From NCBI GenBank assembly GCA_035235625.1, contig CP141140.1:2961330-3025329 (forward strand): a stretch of 64,000 nt of DNA, given 5' to 3'. Positions 1 to 10,459 of this stretch are shown here, in pieces. The first letter of the stretch is position 1. Every line of letters starts with the position of its first letter. The DNA is from Saururus chinensis. Lineage: Eukaryota; Streptophyta; Magnoliopsida; Piperales; Saururaceae. The position numbers were made by a program, and so were the translations under genes. The notes below the pieces were generated by a model. The model saw nothing but the letters and a program-made list of their open reading frames with translations, was not told the origin of the DNA and made no database searches.

Positions 1-91
1 AGTAAATTACTTTGATGAATCATGACATAAAAATTATTGTAAAAGACCGTAAGCCAATCTCTTTTAAAATTAAACCACTTAAGACTAATGA

Positions 92-92
<1 letters not shown>

Positions 93-161
<69 letters not shown>
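93..161. repeat. (TA)n microsatellite
   Basis: An uninterrupted alternating TA run of about 69 bases, read directly. It lies in AT-rich spacer with no gene next to it. Confidence 0.97.
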
Positions 162-165
<4 letters not shown>

Positions 166-1003
166 TATGATAAACAAGTAACGAATAAACAAGTATGGAA
201 TAACTTTCCATTACCATCCATATAGATAACGGTTGGATAAAATTATCCTCTTATTTACCTATCAAATAAATTTAACCATACCATATAACTTTTTAATGTT
301 ATGGCACATACAGCAAAACATGTTCTCTTGGCAGCCCTAATTATTACATTTTGAGAAAAAAAAAAAAGAAGGTACATTATGATTAATCATGAATAGATCA
401 CACATTCAATTATTTTGTAGTTCCTCTTGCAATACAATATAGATAACACGTACAGGTGCCAAACGGAATAGGGTTCCTCTTGGGAGCAACTCAGTTGGTG
501 ATATATGCGATTTATAGGAACGCCAAGGGAGCTAAATCTAGAATAGAGGACATGGAGGATGCTCAAGAGAGCCTCATTCAAGAGTCACCTTAAAGGAAAT
601 GATGAAGAGACAAGACAGAATCGGATTATGATATAAATGGTCACAATGACTTATCCTTGATAGATCTGAAAAGAGTGGACAACATAAGTTTTGAGCGAAC
701 TATAATTTCCAAAGATTACCTTCGGTCATTCACCCCTGGTTTTATGTTGTGGCTTTAGTGTAATAAAAAAAGCTATTGTTCTTCTTTGTGGCAAATTTTG
801 AAACGAATGATTTTTTTATTTTTTCTTTCCCATAAAAATTAATAGTAGTATTGCTATAATATTTTAATGCAAACTACTTTGTATTTATAAATTTGAAAGT
901 TATATGCATAGTTTTGTGTGTTTCTTTTTTTTCCCTTTTTTTGTCATTAAGTTTTGTGTATTTCTAAACAAAATAAAAGGAGAAAATGACTAGAAAGAAG
1001 TTC
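162..1003. other. AT-rich spacer, no gene seen
   Basis: Only short reading frames without recognisable motifs are present. No splice-site pattern or conserved protein could be read on either strand. Confidence 0.6.
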
Positions 1004-1284
1004 ATAACTCAAAGTCAAACGTAAATGAATTTTCTAAATTTCCAAAGCTGACAACATGAAAATTAGGGTGTTTCATCCCTTGAACTTCTCGTGAGAATAA
1101 CTTACTCAATAGTTGGTATCAGAGCCATTTATCTAACTGCAAGTCTAAAGCTGTCTAAAAATTTATGATCTAGTTGTGGTATGAGACACATTACGACAAT
1201 GGATTACTCTAAGGTTTGTTGTGCTAATGCATAATTAAATTTACTTCTGTAGCATCGCGAATACTCATGGTATGATAAATGAGT
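1004..1284 (+). mobile_element. LTR-head fragment plus primer-binding-site-like motif (long LTR family B)
   Basis: Bases 1004-1112 resemble the first hundred bases of the LTR-like sequence that starts at 3384: both carry the same run of words (ATGAAAATTAGGG or GTGGAAATTAGGG, then GAGAATAACTTAC, then AATAGTTGG). Directly after it, at 1113, is TGGTATCAGAGCC, which matches the initiator-Met tRNA primer binding site used by many plant Ty3/gypsy elements. The rest up to 1284 looks like leader sequence. The arrangement is consistent with a deleted element whose 3' end is the polypurine tract at about 3375. This is inference; the fragment is short and diverged. Confidence 0.4.
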
Positions 1285-1289
1285 ACTAG

Positions 1290-2334
1290 TGTAACGCCCC
1301 GACCTAAACCGGGGCCCAAAAAATCTCTTAATAAAATTTTTTTTTTCCTTAAGCAAGGAATTATCATCTGTGTACAAGAGGTACAATGTTCATCCACGCA
1401 CTACAGAGCTTCAAGGTTTCCTTATACGTAGACTCAGATTGTAACAACCACATACAAACAACGAAGCTTCATAGTTTGTCCCGTGTAAAACAGAATAAAA
1501 TTTATTATTATAATTAATTAGGATCGGGCCAATGTTGCCTTGTCATTTGTTGCCTACATATGTATTGGATATTATTCCAATACAATCGAATCTGAACGTA
1601 GTTCTGCCTAACAGCTACTACATACATCAAACATCACAAAATCATATACGTTAAAACATGTATATACTGATATCCAATCAAAATCATACTAAAATTTATA
1701 ATCTCTCATAGTTAAGCGGAACTTAATAAATCAACGAAATCACACATCTCACTCTACCACAAAGCGGGATCAAACACATTCACACATCTTGCTCTATCAC
1801 TAAGCCGAGACTAATTGTAACGCCCCGACCAGAACCAGGGCCCAGAAAATCTCTTAATAAAAAAATTTCTTAAGTCAAGAATCATCATCTATGTGCGAGA
1901 GGTACAACATTCATCCACGCACTATGGAGCTTCAAGGCTTCCTTGTACGTAGACTCAAGTTGTAACGACCACATACACACAATGAAGTTTCATAGTTCAT
2001 CACGTTAAAATAGAATAAAACTTATAATTATAATTAATTTGGATCGGGCCAACGCTACCTTGCCATTGGTTGCCTACATATGTATTGGATGTTATTCCAA
2101 TACGATCGGATCCGAACATTGTTCTGCCTAACAACTACTACATACATCAGGCATCATAAAATCATATCGTTAAAATATGTATATATTGATATCCAATCAA
2201 AATCATACTAAAATTTATAATCTCTCGGAATTAAGCGGAACTTAATAAATCAACGAAATTGTACATCTCACTCTACCACAAAGCGGGATCAAACACATTC
2301 ACACGTCTCGCTCTATCATTGAGTTGAGACCGAA
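1290..2334. repeat. Two tandem units of about 520 bases inside the solo LTR
   Basis: Unit 1 starts at 1290 and unit 2 at 1816. Both run through CGCCCCGACC, AATCTCTTAATAAAA, GGATCGGGCCAA and TCTCACTCTACCACAAAGCG in the same order. They differ by scattered substitutions, so the duplication is not recent. Confidence 0.85.
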
Positions 2335-3172
2335 CAACGCACACCACACATCTCGCTCTACCCTAGAGCGAGATAGAACATAACAACTAGCATCAAAGCA
2401 TAGCAAATTAGAACACAAAAGATCAAAGCATGGCATGACACTTCAGATCATATTAGATAAAGCATAACAAAGTAATTCAAATCAGGACATCATAACGATT
2501 CATACATCTGAATTAGTACATTATTATCACTAATTAAGATGTGTAAGCGTACAATTAATTTAGCACCCTAAGTAAACTACTTAGGATGTATATGTATTCT
2601 CATACAGAAGATCAGGTATATTTACTTAAAGAAGGTCCTCCTTTCAGATGCGGATATGGCGGGCAGAATCTACTTCGAAGTAGGTGGACGTAGCATTCTG
2701 TAGCTTAGAGATGTTCCTTACTTTCCGTACTCGGTGCTAATGGATAGGACACTATCTTTTCAGAGACATATTTTTCCTTTTGTGCTTGTGAACTATGGAC
2801 AGAGTCTCCCTTTAGCTCAGGGATGACTCTCTTACTGGGTAGTGGAGGACAGGGCCTCTCCAACTCTGGATTGATTCTCTCGTTGTGACCCAGCAACTGC
2901 GGACAGAACCTCGTCTTATTCGTGGTCCATTTTTCTTTCTTCAGTGATCAAGGATGACGGGTAGGGTCTCTCCTTATATTGGGGTACTTCCTCCTCATAT
3001 AGTCCTCAACTTGAAGAAATGAACCCTCCATTGTGTAGAGCATGCTTGATTTAGTCAAGAACGGCTCTCGAATGAACTAAATCGGAGCAAAGATGTTCAG
3101 AAATGGAGAAAAAGAAGTTTGTCGGTGTTCGAGGACAATGGGCAGAATCTCTCCTTCTCTAGGGGCGTTACA
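1290..3172. mobile_element. Solo LTR with 5-bp target site duplication and internal tandem duplication
   Basis: The element begins TGTAACGCCCC and ends GGGGCGTTACA, a perfect 11-base terminal inversion with the TG...CA ends of an LTR. It is flanked by the direct repeat ACTAG at 1285-1289 and 3173-3177, the 5-bp duplication expected from retrovirus-like integration. Its 1883 bases contain no gag or pol, so it is a solo LTR or a non-autonomous derivative. The first 526 bases (1290-1815) are repeated at 1816 to about 2334, including the TGTAACGCCCCGACC start. Short words such as CACATCTCGCTCTA recur around 1740-2370. The superfamily is probably Ty3/gypsy, judged from the end sequences only. Confidence 0.85.
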
Positions 3173-3374
3173 ACTAGGGTCGACATAGAGGTATTTTTAC
3201 ATGCACACTCCGAGTTATGTTACTTAGTGGTGATTCTTTTAACTCTAGTGCACAGTGGAAGTTCATGCTCAAGTGGGGGATTAATGTGAAACCCTAGAGG
3301 GGGGGAGTGTGCCATTTAGAGCTAAGCTTGTTTAATATTGGCCTTGGAGAATTGCAAGGACAAAATTCCCTTTT

Positions 3375-5335
3375 AAGGGGGGATGTAACGTCTGAGAATT
3401 TTTAAATTTTTTGAAGTTTACCACGTGGAAATTAGGGTACTTAACCACTTGAACTTCATGAGAATAACTTACTTAATAGTTGGAATTGGTGGCTGAGACC
3501 TATAAGAGAGAATGTTGACAAAAAAAGCTTAGAAATGCCACAAAAAATGCACAAATTGGAGTTTAGATGACGGAGTTACAACTATTCAAAGTTGAACATA
3601 ATGTGCAAGGCCCGTTTAGTCAAATTGGATGTACAAATTGGCCGTTTAAGTCGCTCTATGTGCCTTGTTAATCAAAGTGACAAAAAATAGTTTAAGATGC
3701 CTAATTAAGTTTCTTAAGAGAGGTTTAGTTGACCTAAATATTTTTGGGGATTAGGAACCCTAATCCCTTTATTATAAAAAAGGCTAATTAGGGCTTCGAA
3801 AAGGAGTTTTTTTAGCCATAAGGCGGGAAAAATAAGAAGCCTTCAGGGAGGAATTTTTCGATGAAGGTGGTTGCGATGGAGGCGAGGAGGTGAATGCTCA
3901 AGGACTAGTGATATGGCAAAGTAGGAGGCCTAACTTTACATTGAATGCATATTAAAATGATAAGTATATGCTTAGTAGTGTGTATTTGTATATAAAAAAT
4001 CATGTTAATTAGATATAATATGAAAAGTGGGATTTTGGGGGAGCCGGTGCGTTGATGGCTGCCATCACCAGTAGAGTTACACACAATTGTTCCCTACCTC
4101 AACAGTGAGAAGGGGATGGGCTAGCACCACTGCACACAAGTTCGGCACAAGTTCGGCTTCTACAGGACTTCTAGTCGGCAGTCGGAATGGCCCACACATG
4201 TTCGGATGGAAGATGCTTGTGCGCTACTCGTGAGAACAAGAGGAAGAACTGGGAGAAAGGGGGAGAGAAGGTAGGGGGTAGCAGCACGACAGATTTTGCC
4301 ACAGCTGCCCAGTGACCGCCAAAGGCCAACATGGTCTTCAGTGGTGAAATTTTTAGACAGGGAGGGCCAAGGTAGGGAACTATTGGAGGCAGAGCACTGC
4401 CATGGCCAAAGCTCCAGTCACAGGACACAAAAACAAGTCTTTTGGCTCTAAGTAGTGCGGAGGCGGTCATGGACCGGTTGCAAAGCATGAGTCTCCAGAA
4501 TCACCAAATCCCAGCTATCCAGTCAATCCCAGAGCCATGCCCAGCCGTGATGGATCATTGCTACGCCAATCAATCAGATGGCAGAGAATGAAAAAAAGGC
4601 CGGACTGATAAGTCCCCAGTCGTATCAGATGGCACCGAGGTTGGGTCCATCTGATTCACCACGCATAGCAATCCGGTGGGGCTTGGTCTTTGCCCACCAT
4701 GGCATCCAGGGATGCACCCCCAGAGGACAGTAGCCAGCTATGGAGGAGACTACCTGCAATGTGGGTTGTCAGTTCCGGATTTGGGTAGGGTCGCTCAACC
4801 CGTTTTGACCCTAACCGACTCTTAAAAAAAAAAGTTACCATTGAACTGTGTCTGGTTCAGCTAGTTAAAGACTTGGTAAAAATTTAGAAAAATTATGGGA
4901 TTGGGAGGGAAACATAAAGAGTGTTTGGACAAAGTTTTGGGCTAGGGACAAATCTCAGTGTCTATAAAATAATTATTTTACCCTTATAGCTATGTTGCGG
5001 TTCACTTACGCAACTTAGGGGTTCCGGTTCAGGGGCCTATAAGTGGATTGAAAAATTGGGAAAAATCCCTGTGAGAGTAATGTGTACCTTAAATATAGAC
5101 CAAAATACATAGTATGAAAAAATACCAATAAGTGGATAAGCAACCATTTTGCACCTAGGGTTCAGAGTCAAGGGTTAGTTCAAGGGGTTCACGACCCCAT
5201 TAAACACCTCGAAAAGTACCCACAGTCCATGATGTTAAGGAATACCCTTGAGCTCAATTATAAACCCATTAGAGTTCAAGAAAGCCCTGAATAAAATAAT
5301 AAAAATACCCCTTTGAGTGAATTATAATGCCACAC
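3375..5335 (+). mobile_element. Long LTR-like copy B1 with polypurine tract
   Basis: A purine run (AAGGGGGGA at 3375-3383), preceded by GGACAAAATTCCC, is the usual Ty3/gypsy polypurine context. It is followed by TGTAACGTCTGAG at 3384, the LTR start. A TATA-like ATTATAAAA at about 3771 and a GC-rich middle (about 4020-4830) fit LTR promoter and U5 regions. Collinear similarity to 56474-58400 runs through many shared words, for example CCCATTAGAGTTCAA near 5266 and 58318. The copy stops near 5335, where the same family continues in inverted orientation. Several reading frames in the GC-rich middle have no recognisable protein motif. Confidence 0.65.
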
Positions 5336-7692
5336 AACAGCACCTAAACAGAAGTAGCGGGAGAAGCCAACCAACCAGGATGCCAGCTAATCTAAATGTT
5401 TGTATACTAAACGATTTTCAATAAATTGGTGGTGAGCCCAACTCACGCAAAACATCCTCCAACGAAGAAGTTCAGCTTTAGTGCCAAATTAACATCTCCT
5501 GAATAGAGCTAACACTCAAAAAACTATTCTGAACCTTATCATGCTTGTGAACAAGTAAGGATTTCGAATTACTATCCCAAACCCTATCATTCTCATTTAG
5601 ACTAGGGTTAAAACTCAAAACTATTATTGGTTCATCAACCAAGGCAAATCGTCAGGTCAAAAGCCTTACTCATTATATAAACTAGTCTTAGACCCCTCTT
5701 AGGGTATTTTAGTCTTTATTTGATTATGTGTTCTTGCCCAATCCAAAGCCATCTAACCCCCTTGATTAATCTTTCTTCAATCTTAAGTCAGTGATAAATT
5801 ACTATCATAACAACAATAACAAACATTAAAGAAAATAAAAGCATAAACAGTACACACCCACACAGGTCCAAGTAAATCGTAATATCAAGAATAAAACTCA
5901 ATGATGATATTAGAAATGTTTGCACTCTCGTGCCCTAACCCTCCTTAGGTTAGCTGATCAAACTTTTATGAAAATGGGTCATAATGTACCTAAGGGCATT
6001 GCAGTAATTATCCCACATTAGACATGATCCTCTCTATTGTTGGGTAAGTCTTTGACATCTCGAGAGGTTTTAGTATCAAATTAGCCCGTTAATTCTATTC
6101 ATGCGAATACAGATTGGTCCACCCATAGGGGTATTTTTATCATTTTGTCTAGGGCTTCCTTGAACCCTAATAGGTCCAAAACCAATCTCATGGGTATTCC
6201 TTGACATTATGAATCCGAGGTAATTTTCTTGTCATTTAACGCAATCATTTTTCACTTCAATTAATAATTTTACCTTAACCTTAGGGGTAAAATAATTAAT
6301 TATCTATTTACTAGGGATTTTTCCCTAGCTTGTACATTGGTCTATAATTAGGGTATACATACACCTATCATTAGAATTTATCTTTATTTTTAAACCCACT
6401 CATAAGCCCCTTAACCAAAGCCCCTAAATTGGGTAATTCAAAATTATTCTATGATTCAACTCATAAAGGTAAATTTGTCATTTTAAAGCCTATGAGCTTT
6501 TTCCTCAATCTAAAACTTGCTCAGGGCACTCAGCATACTTTCCATGTAGTTTGATAACTTTTATGATTTTTTTTCTAATTTATTAACTCACTAAGTTGGA
6601 CCCTGTTCAGCTCCCCTCCTTTTTGTTTAATCAACCCAGACCGGGTCAATCCTAGTTGGGCCTGGTCCTAACCCGCGATGCGGGTCATCTCCCTCAAGTC
6701 TGGCCAGAGCCTCTAGAGGCTCCGCCATTGGCTGCCACAGTGGGGTGAAGGCTAGGCCTCACCGGATTGTTGTATGGCTGTGATTGCGATGGGCATGGCC
6801 TCGCGGCCGGCCGGGGTTAAAGCCCCCTTTATTTTTCCTCGGCGATTTTTCCATGGCAGATGTCGGTTGCTCATCACAACCTGGCAATGGGCTGGCTCAA
6901 CTAGACTGCTATCGCATGGGAAGTTTGGGGCTTCTGCCCATCACCAGCCGGAGGAGCACTGTTTGACTCTCTCTCTCCCTTTCGTTCTCCCTGGTTCATT
7001 TGACGTTTTTTGGCCACACAAAACATCGATAGAATAGAACACTCGTGATTTGCCAGTGGATCAATGAACCAAGTGACATATCTAATGCTTTTCCTCTTAG
7101 TTTTACACATGAATATGATTAAAATTAAAACAAATATCTAATTTTTAAGGAAAATTAACATATTCCTTTGGTCTTCGTGCACGTCCCTCTCCAACTTTGT
7201 CCCATCTACCTTTGCGCATGAACTCTCATGGCGGCTTCTTCTCCCCACTAACACCAAAAGCTCCCCTAAAATAAGCCCTAGGTGGCCTTTTTATAATCAT
7301 AGAAATTAGTATCTTTAATTCCCCTAGAAGTTGGGCCAACAAGGCTACTTGGGCTGCTATCTTTTTAGTTTACTTCACTTTAACTAACCAGCCCCGCAAA
7401 ACGATTTAAACAACCCAAATACATGTCTAAATTGGGTAAATGGGCCCTATACGATATGTTCAACTTCGAACAATTGTATCTCCCTCGTTCGAACTCTTAT
7501 TCACACATTTTTAGTGACGTTTCGAAGCTCTTTATGTATACTTTTAAATCACATTACTCTCAGCCATAAATTTCATCTATTGAGAAAATTATTCTACTAA
7601 GAAAGTCAATAAGTCAAAAACTCTATTTTTCACATGTTTAATTTTTGAAACGTAAGAAAATTTAGAATATTATATTTTTGCCCCTTAAGAAG
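5336..7692 (-). mobile_element. Long LTR-like copy B2, inverted relative to B1
   Basis: Read on the minus strand, this segment is collinear with B1 and with the copy at 56.5 kb. It has a polypurine-like CTTCTTAAGGGG (7692-7681), then an LTR head, a GC-rich block (6660-6960), and the series of AT-rich words including the complement of GGGTATTCCTTGACATTATG (about 6190). At its far end (5340-5760) it matches 58.5-59.3 kb, a part that B1 has lost. Similarity to the other copies is moderate, so they are separate old insertions of one family. Confidence 0.6.
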
Positions 7693-9660
7693 ATTGTATC
7701 CCTGCATTTCTCCATGGTCGATCCTAGACAAGCTTGGCCTTCAACTAAAAAACTCATTATGCCCTCTCTAGGGTTTCTATTCTGATCATATACTCAACAG
7801 AATTTTCGATGGGAAGTGTATATTCTCACATGACTTAATCCATTAGACATACATCATTCGGTGCTCTATGATCAGTCCCTTGCTTACCTAAGAAATTTAT
7901 ACATCAAGGAAAATGACTCCCAAAACATAGAATTAAAACCCGATGTTACTCTCCTAGCTTAAGCTAAAGGTCAAGTTGAGCCCCAAAATTAATAGTAAAT
8001 AAACTAGGTGGCCTATATTATATTCTCTCTTTCAAATAACATCAATTGTAACTTATAATTTACATAGCACACATTAAATAATTAAAATCCTACAAAATTC
8101 AAGTTGTTACAATAGTTATCTCTTAGAGTTAACCATCTTTTCGTAAATTTTTGTGGCTGCATTCCTTGGATTCTTCTTTAAGTAAATGTCCCTTTCATCA
8201 TTTGTTAGTAACGAGGAACTATAATTAAAAAAGAAAATTGCTTGAGTCACATCAAGGTTTTTATGTGATGAACCAGCTTCACTGTCTAAATATTGGTGAT
8301 TAGTAGAACCTATTTTGCTAAGCCTTGTCAATCAAAGTTGTCTGAATAATGAAGTATGTTTATCACATGAACCTTGAGGTCATTGTAACATTACTCATTA
8401 GGAAATAATCTTCACTTGAAATGTATAATAAAGATGAATAAATTGAAGTTGTTATTTGTAGGCTTTAAAGCGTTTTATTTGTTCCCTTCAAATTGAGTTG
8501 CTCATGGACTGTGACAAAAACCATCAAGTACAGAATACAACAGAGCTCCTGCAGGAATATGCAAGAAACAAACTTGAAGAATTGTGCCTTGAATGTTCTT
8601 TGAAACTGCATAAAGAGGATGCTGAGCATTTCTGACAACACTACACCGATTTAGCATATGTATCGACTGCAATCCACCACTATCAAATTGTTATCTCTAA
8701 GCTACAAGCGAATTGTTTTCCTGACTTCATTTAAAACCTCTCTTTGAGTTATACCAAGGAGTCAATACAAAAAGTCATCTTTCAGGAATCAGGAAAAGTT
8801 CAAAAAAGAAGATTACATGAAAGGCCACGATAAAAAAATAATTTTAATCTAATTTGGACAATGAGAATCCTTGGTTTTTCGGAATCCTAATTTTGGACAA
8901 GGGCTTGAGGTTGTTGGACTGGGAGGTGGCATACTTTTATTGGACAAAGAAAATGAACCGTAGAACATTTTTTCTTTGTTTATTATAGCCCTTTTTAATT
9001 GTCTGAAAAAGCTACAACATCATAGATGTATGTGATTATTGTACAGAATGGATATAGCATTATCATTTTCTTAAGAAAACCCACTTAGACAATAGCCCTT
9101 AAGTCCTCAACACTACAGCCTAGCGAGCTGACGAGAGCAAGAACGAGAGGCAATGGCAGGAGAGACTTCTTTCTTCTCCTCTTATTGGAGGGGAAAGAAT
9201 AGGATACAAGTCGGAAGTTGGGAAGGACTGAAGGCAATGAATTAAGAGAGGACACATTATATAGGTGATCAATTTTTCTTACAAAGCTTAGTGACCAAGA
9301 ATGGAAGAAGATACTTATATCAATAGAAAAGTGGTTCATGGTAAATAATCAATAAAACATTTTTTGCAGGTTGTGAGGACATTTTAGACTAAAAATTATT
9401 TAAATATAAAATTTAAAAATTGTAACATAAAAAGTTGAAGTTTGGGAATTTCTTGAACTTAGGTAATGCAAAGGAGCAAACCGCTAAGGTCAGGGTAGAG
9501 GATTCCAAAAAGCGATGCTTATCCAGACCCCAATCCCTCAATACCCCATTGTAATTGTGATGAGAGCCCATTTATTACGGCCCACTTTAGGTGAGTTCTG
9601 CCATAAGACAACCTGGGCCTATTGCAAATTAGGTTGGGCCGTGAACACATGCAAGATGGG
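7693..9660. other. Intergenic spacer, no supported gene
   Basis: 7693-7760 may be the internal sequence preceding the B2 polypurine tract. The rest is AT-rich. Small frames such as that on the minus strand at 9085-9339 lack motifs and a plausible promoter context. Confidence 0.5.
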
Positions 9661-9667
9661 TTTCCGT

Positions 9668-9934
9668 ACTATTAGTTTTTATTGGTACATTTTCTACGTT
9701 GTAGTTGGGTTTTATTTTAAAGAGTAATGTTATTATGACGTTGAGAAATCAACGTCCAAAATTTACATTATCATCTTAAAACCGTTAATGAGAGGGGCCT
9801 ATTTACTATTAGCTTTAGTGGTACATTTACTCTAGTGTAGTTGAGTTTTATTTTAAAAGTAATACTATTATGACGTTGAAAAATTAACGTTAAAAGCTAC
9901 GTCTTTATCTTAAAACCGTTGATAAGTGGGGCCA
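9668..9934 (+). repeat. Tandem duplication of about 130 bases overlapping the MITE
   Basis: Two head-to-tail units (about 9668-9803 and 9804-9934) share TGGTACATTT, GTAGTTGGGTTTTATTTTAAA (second copy GTAGTTGAGTTTTATTTTAAA), ATTATGACGTTGA, CATCTTAAAACCGTT or TATCTTAAAACCGTT, and GGGGCC. The second unit contains the left arm of the fold-back element, so part of the element was duplicated together with its flank. Confidence 0.8.
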
Positions 9935-10012
9935 TTATCTCACTCATCAACGGTTTTAAAACGATGAAGTAACTTTCTTACGTTGATTTTTTAACGTCAC
10001 AAAAATATTTTT
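9856..10012. mobile_element. Fold-back MITE (about 157 bases)
   Basis: Bases 9861-9928 and 9941-10009 are long imperfect inverted arms; TTAAAACCGTTGATAAGTG pairs with CACTCATCAACGGTTTTAA across a roughly 12-base loop. The direct repeat TTTATTTTA lies on both sides (9847-9855 and 10013-10021). A 9-bp duplication would suggest a Mutator-type MITE, but the repeat is low in complexity. The element lies in the region upstream of SEC15B. Confidence 0.65.
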
Positions 10013-10187
10013 TTTATTTTAGTGCCAATCGCCAGCAAACCCGACGAATTACGACGGTTGCAGCCGAAGATCCCGCGGATTTCCCAGACCCGACTCCCTC
10101 GCCAACCCTTTATCGTAGACCTTACACTACTTTTTAACCAACTTTAATTGGATAAGAAAAGTGGCAATACATTCACTTTTCTCCTGA

Positions 10188-10195
10188 TATATAAG
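10188..10195 (+). promoter_or_regulatory. Possible TATA box of SEC15B
   Basis: TATATAAG lies about 265 bases before the SEC15B start. It is followed by a CT-rich leader (10358-10400: TCTCTCTGTCTCTTCTCTCC), common in plant 5' leaders. No transcript evidence is available. Confidence 0.35.
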
Positions 10196-10459
10196 GCCTA
10201 AGAATATTAAAAAAAAAAGTGTGTATTTATGATTTTGATCATACTATTTGCCACCAGCTTATGCCGTCTTGGCTACAAAGTAGAGTAATCGATTGGGGGG
10301 TATTTCAGTCAACAAAAAATATCCCACCTTTCCTTTCCATTCCTCTTCTTACGGTTACGGTCTCTCTGTCTCTTCTCTCCCCTTCCTTCCCCGTGCGACT
10401 CCACTCTCGATGACTCTCATTAGTGGAGCGCTGGACAGATAAGCGAAAGATCGGAGAAG

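Noticed and set aside
4171..4488. 105-residue minus-strand frame in the long LTR copy
   Set aside because: In the GC-rich middle of an LTR-like repeat; no conserved protein features.
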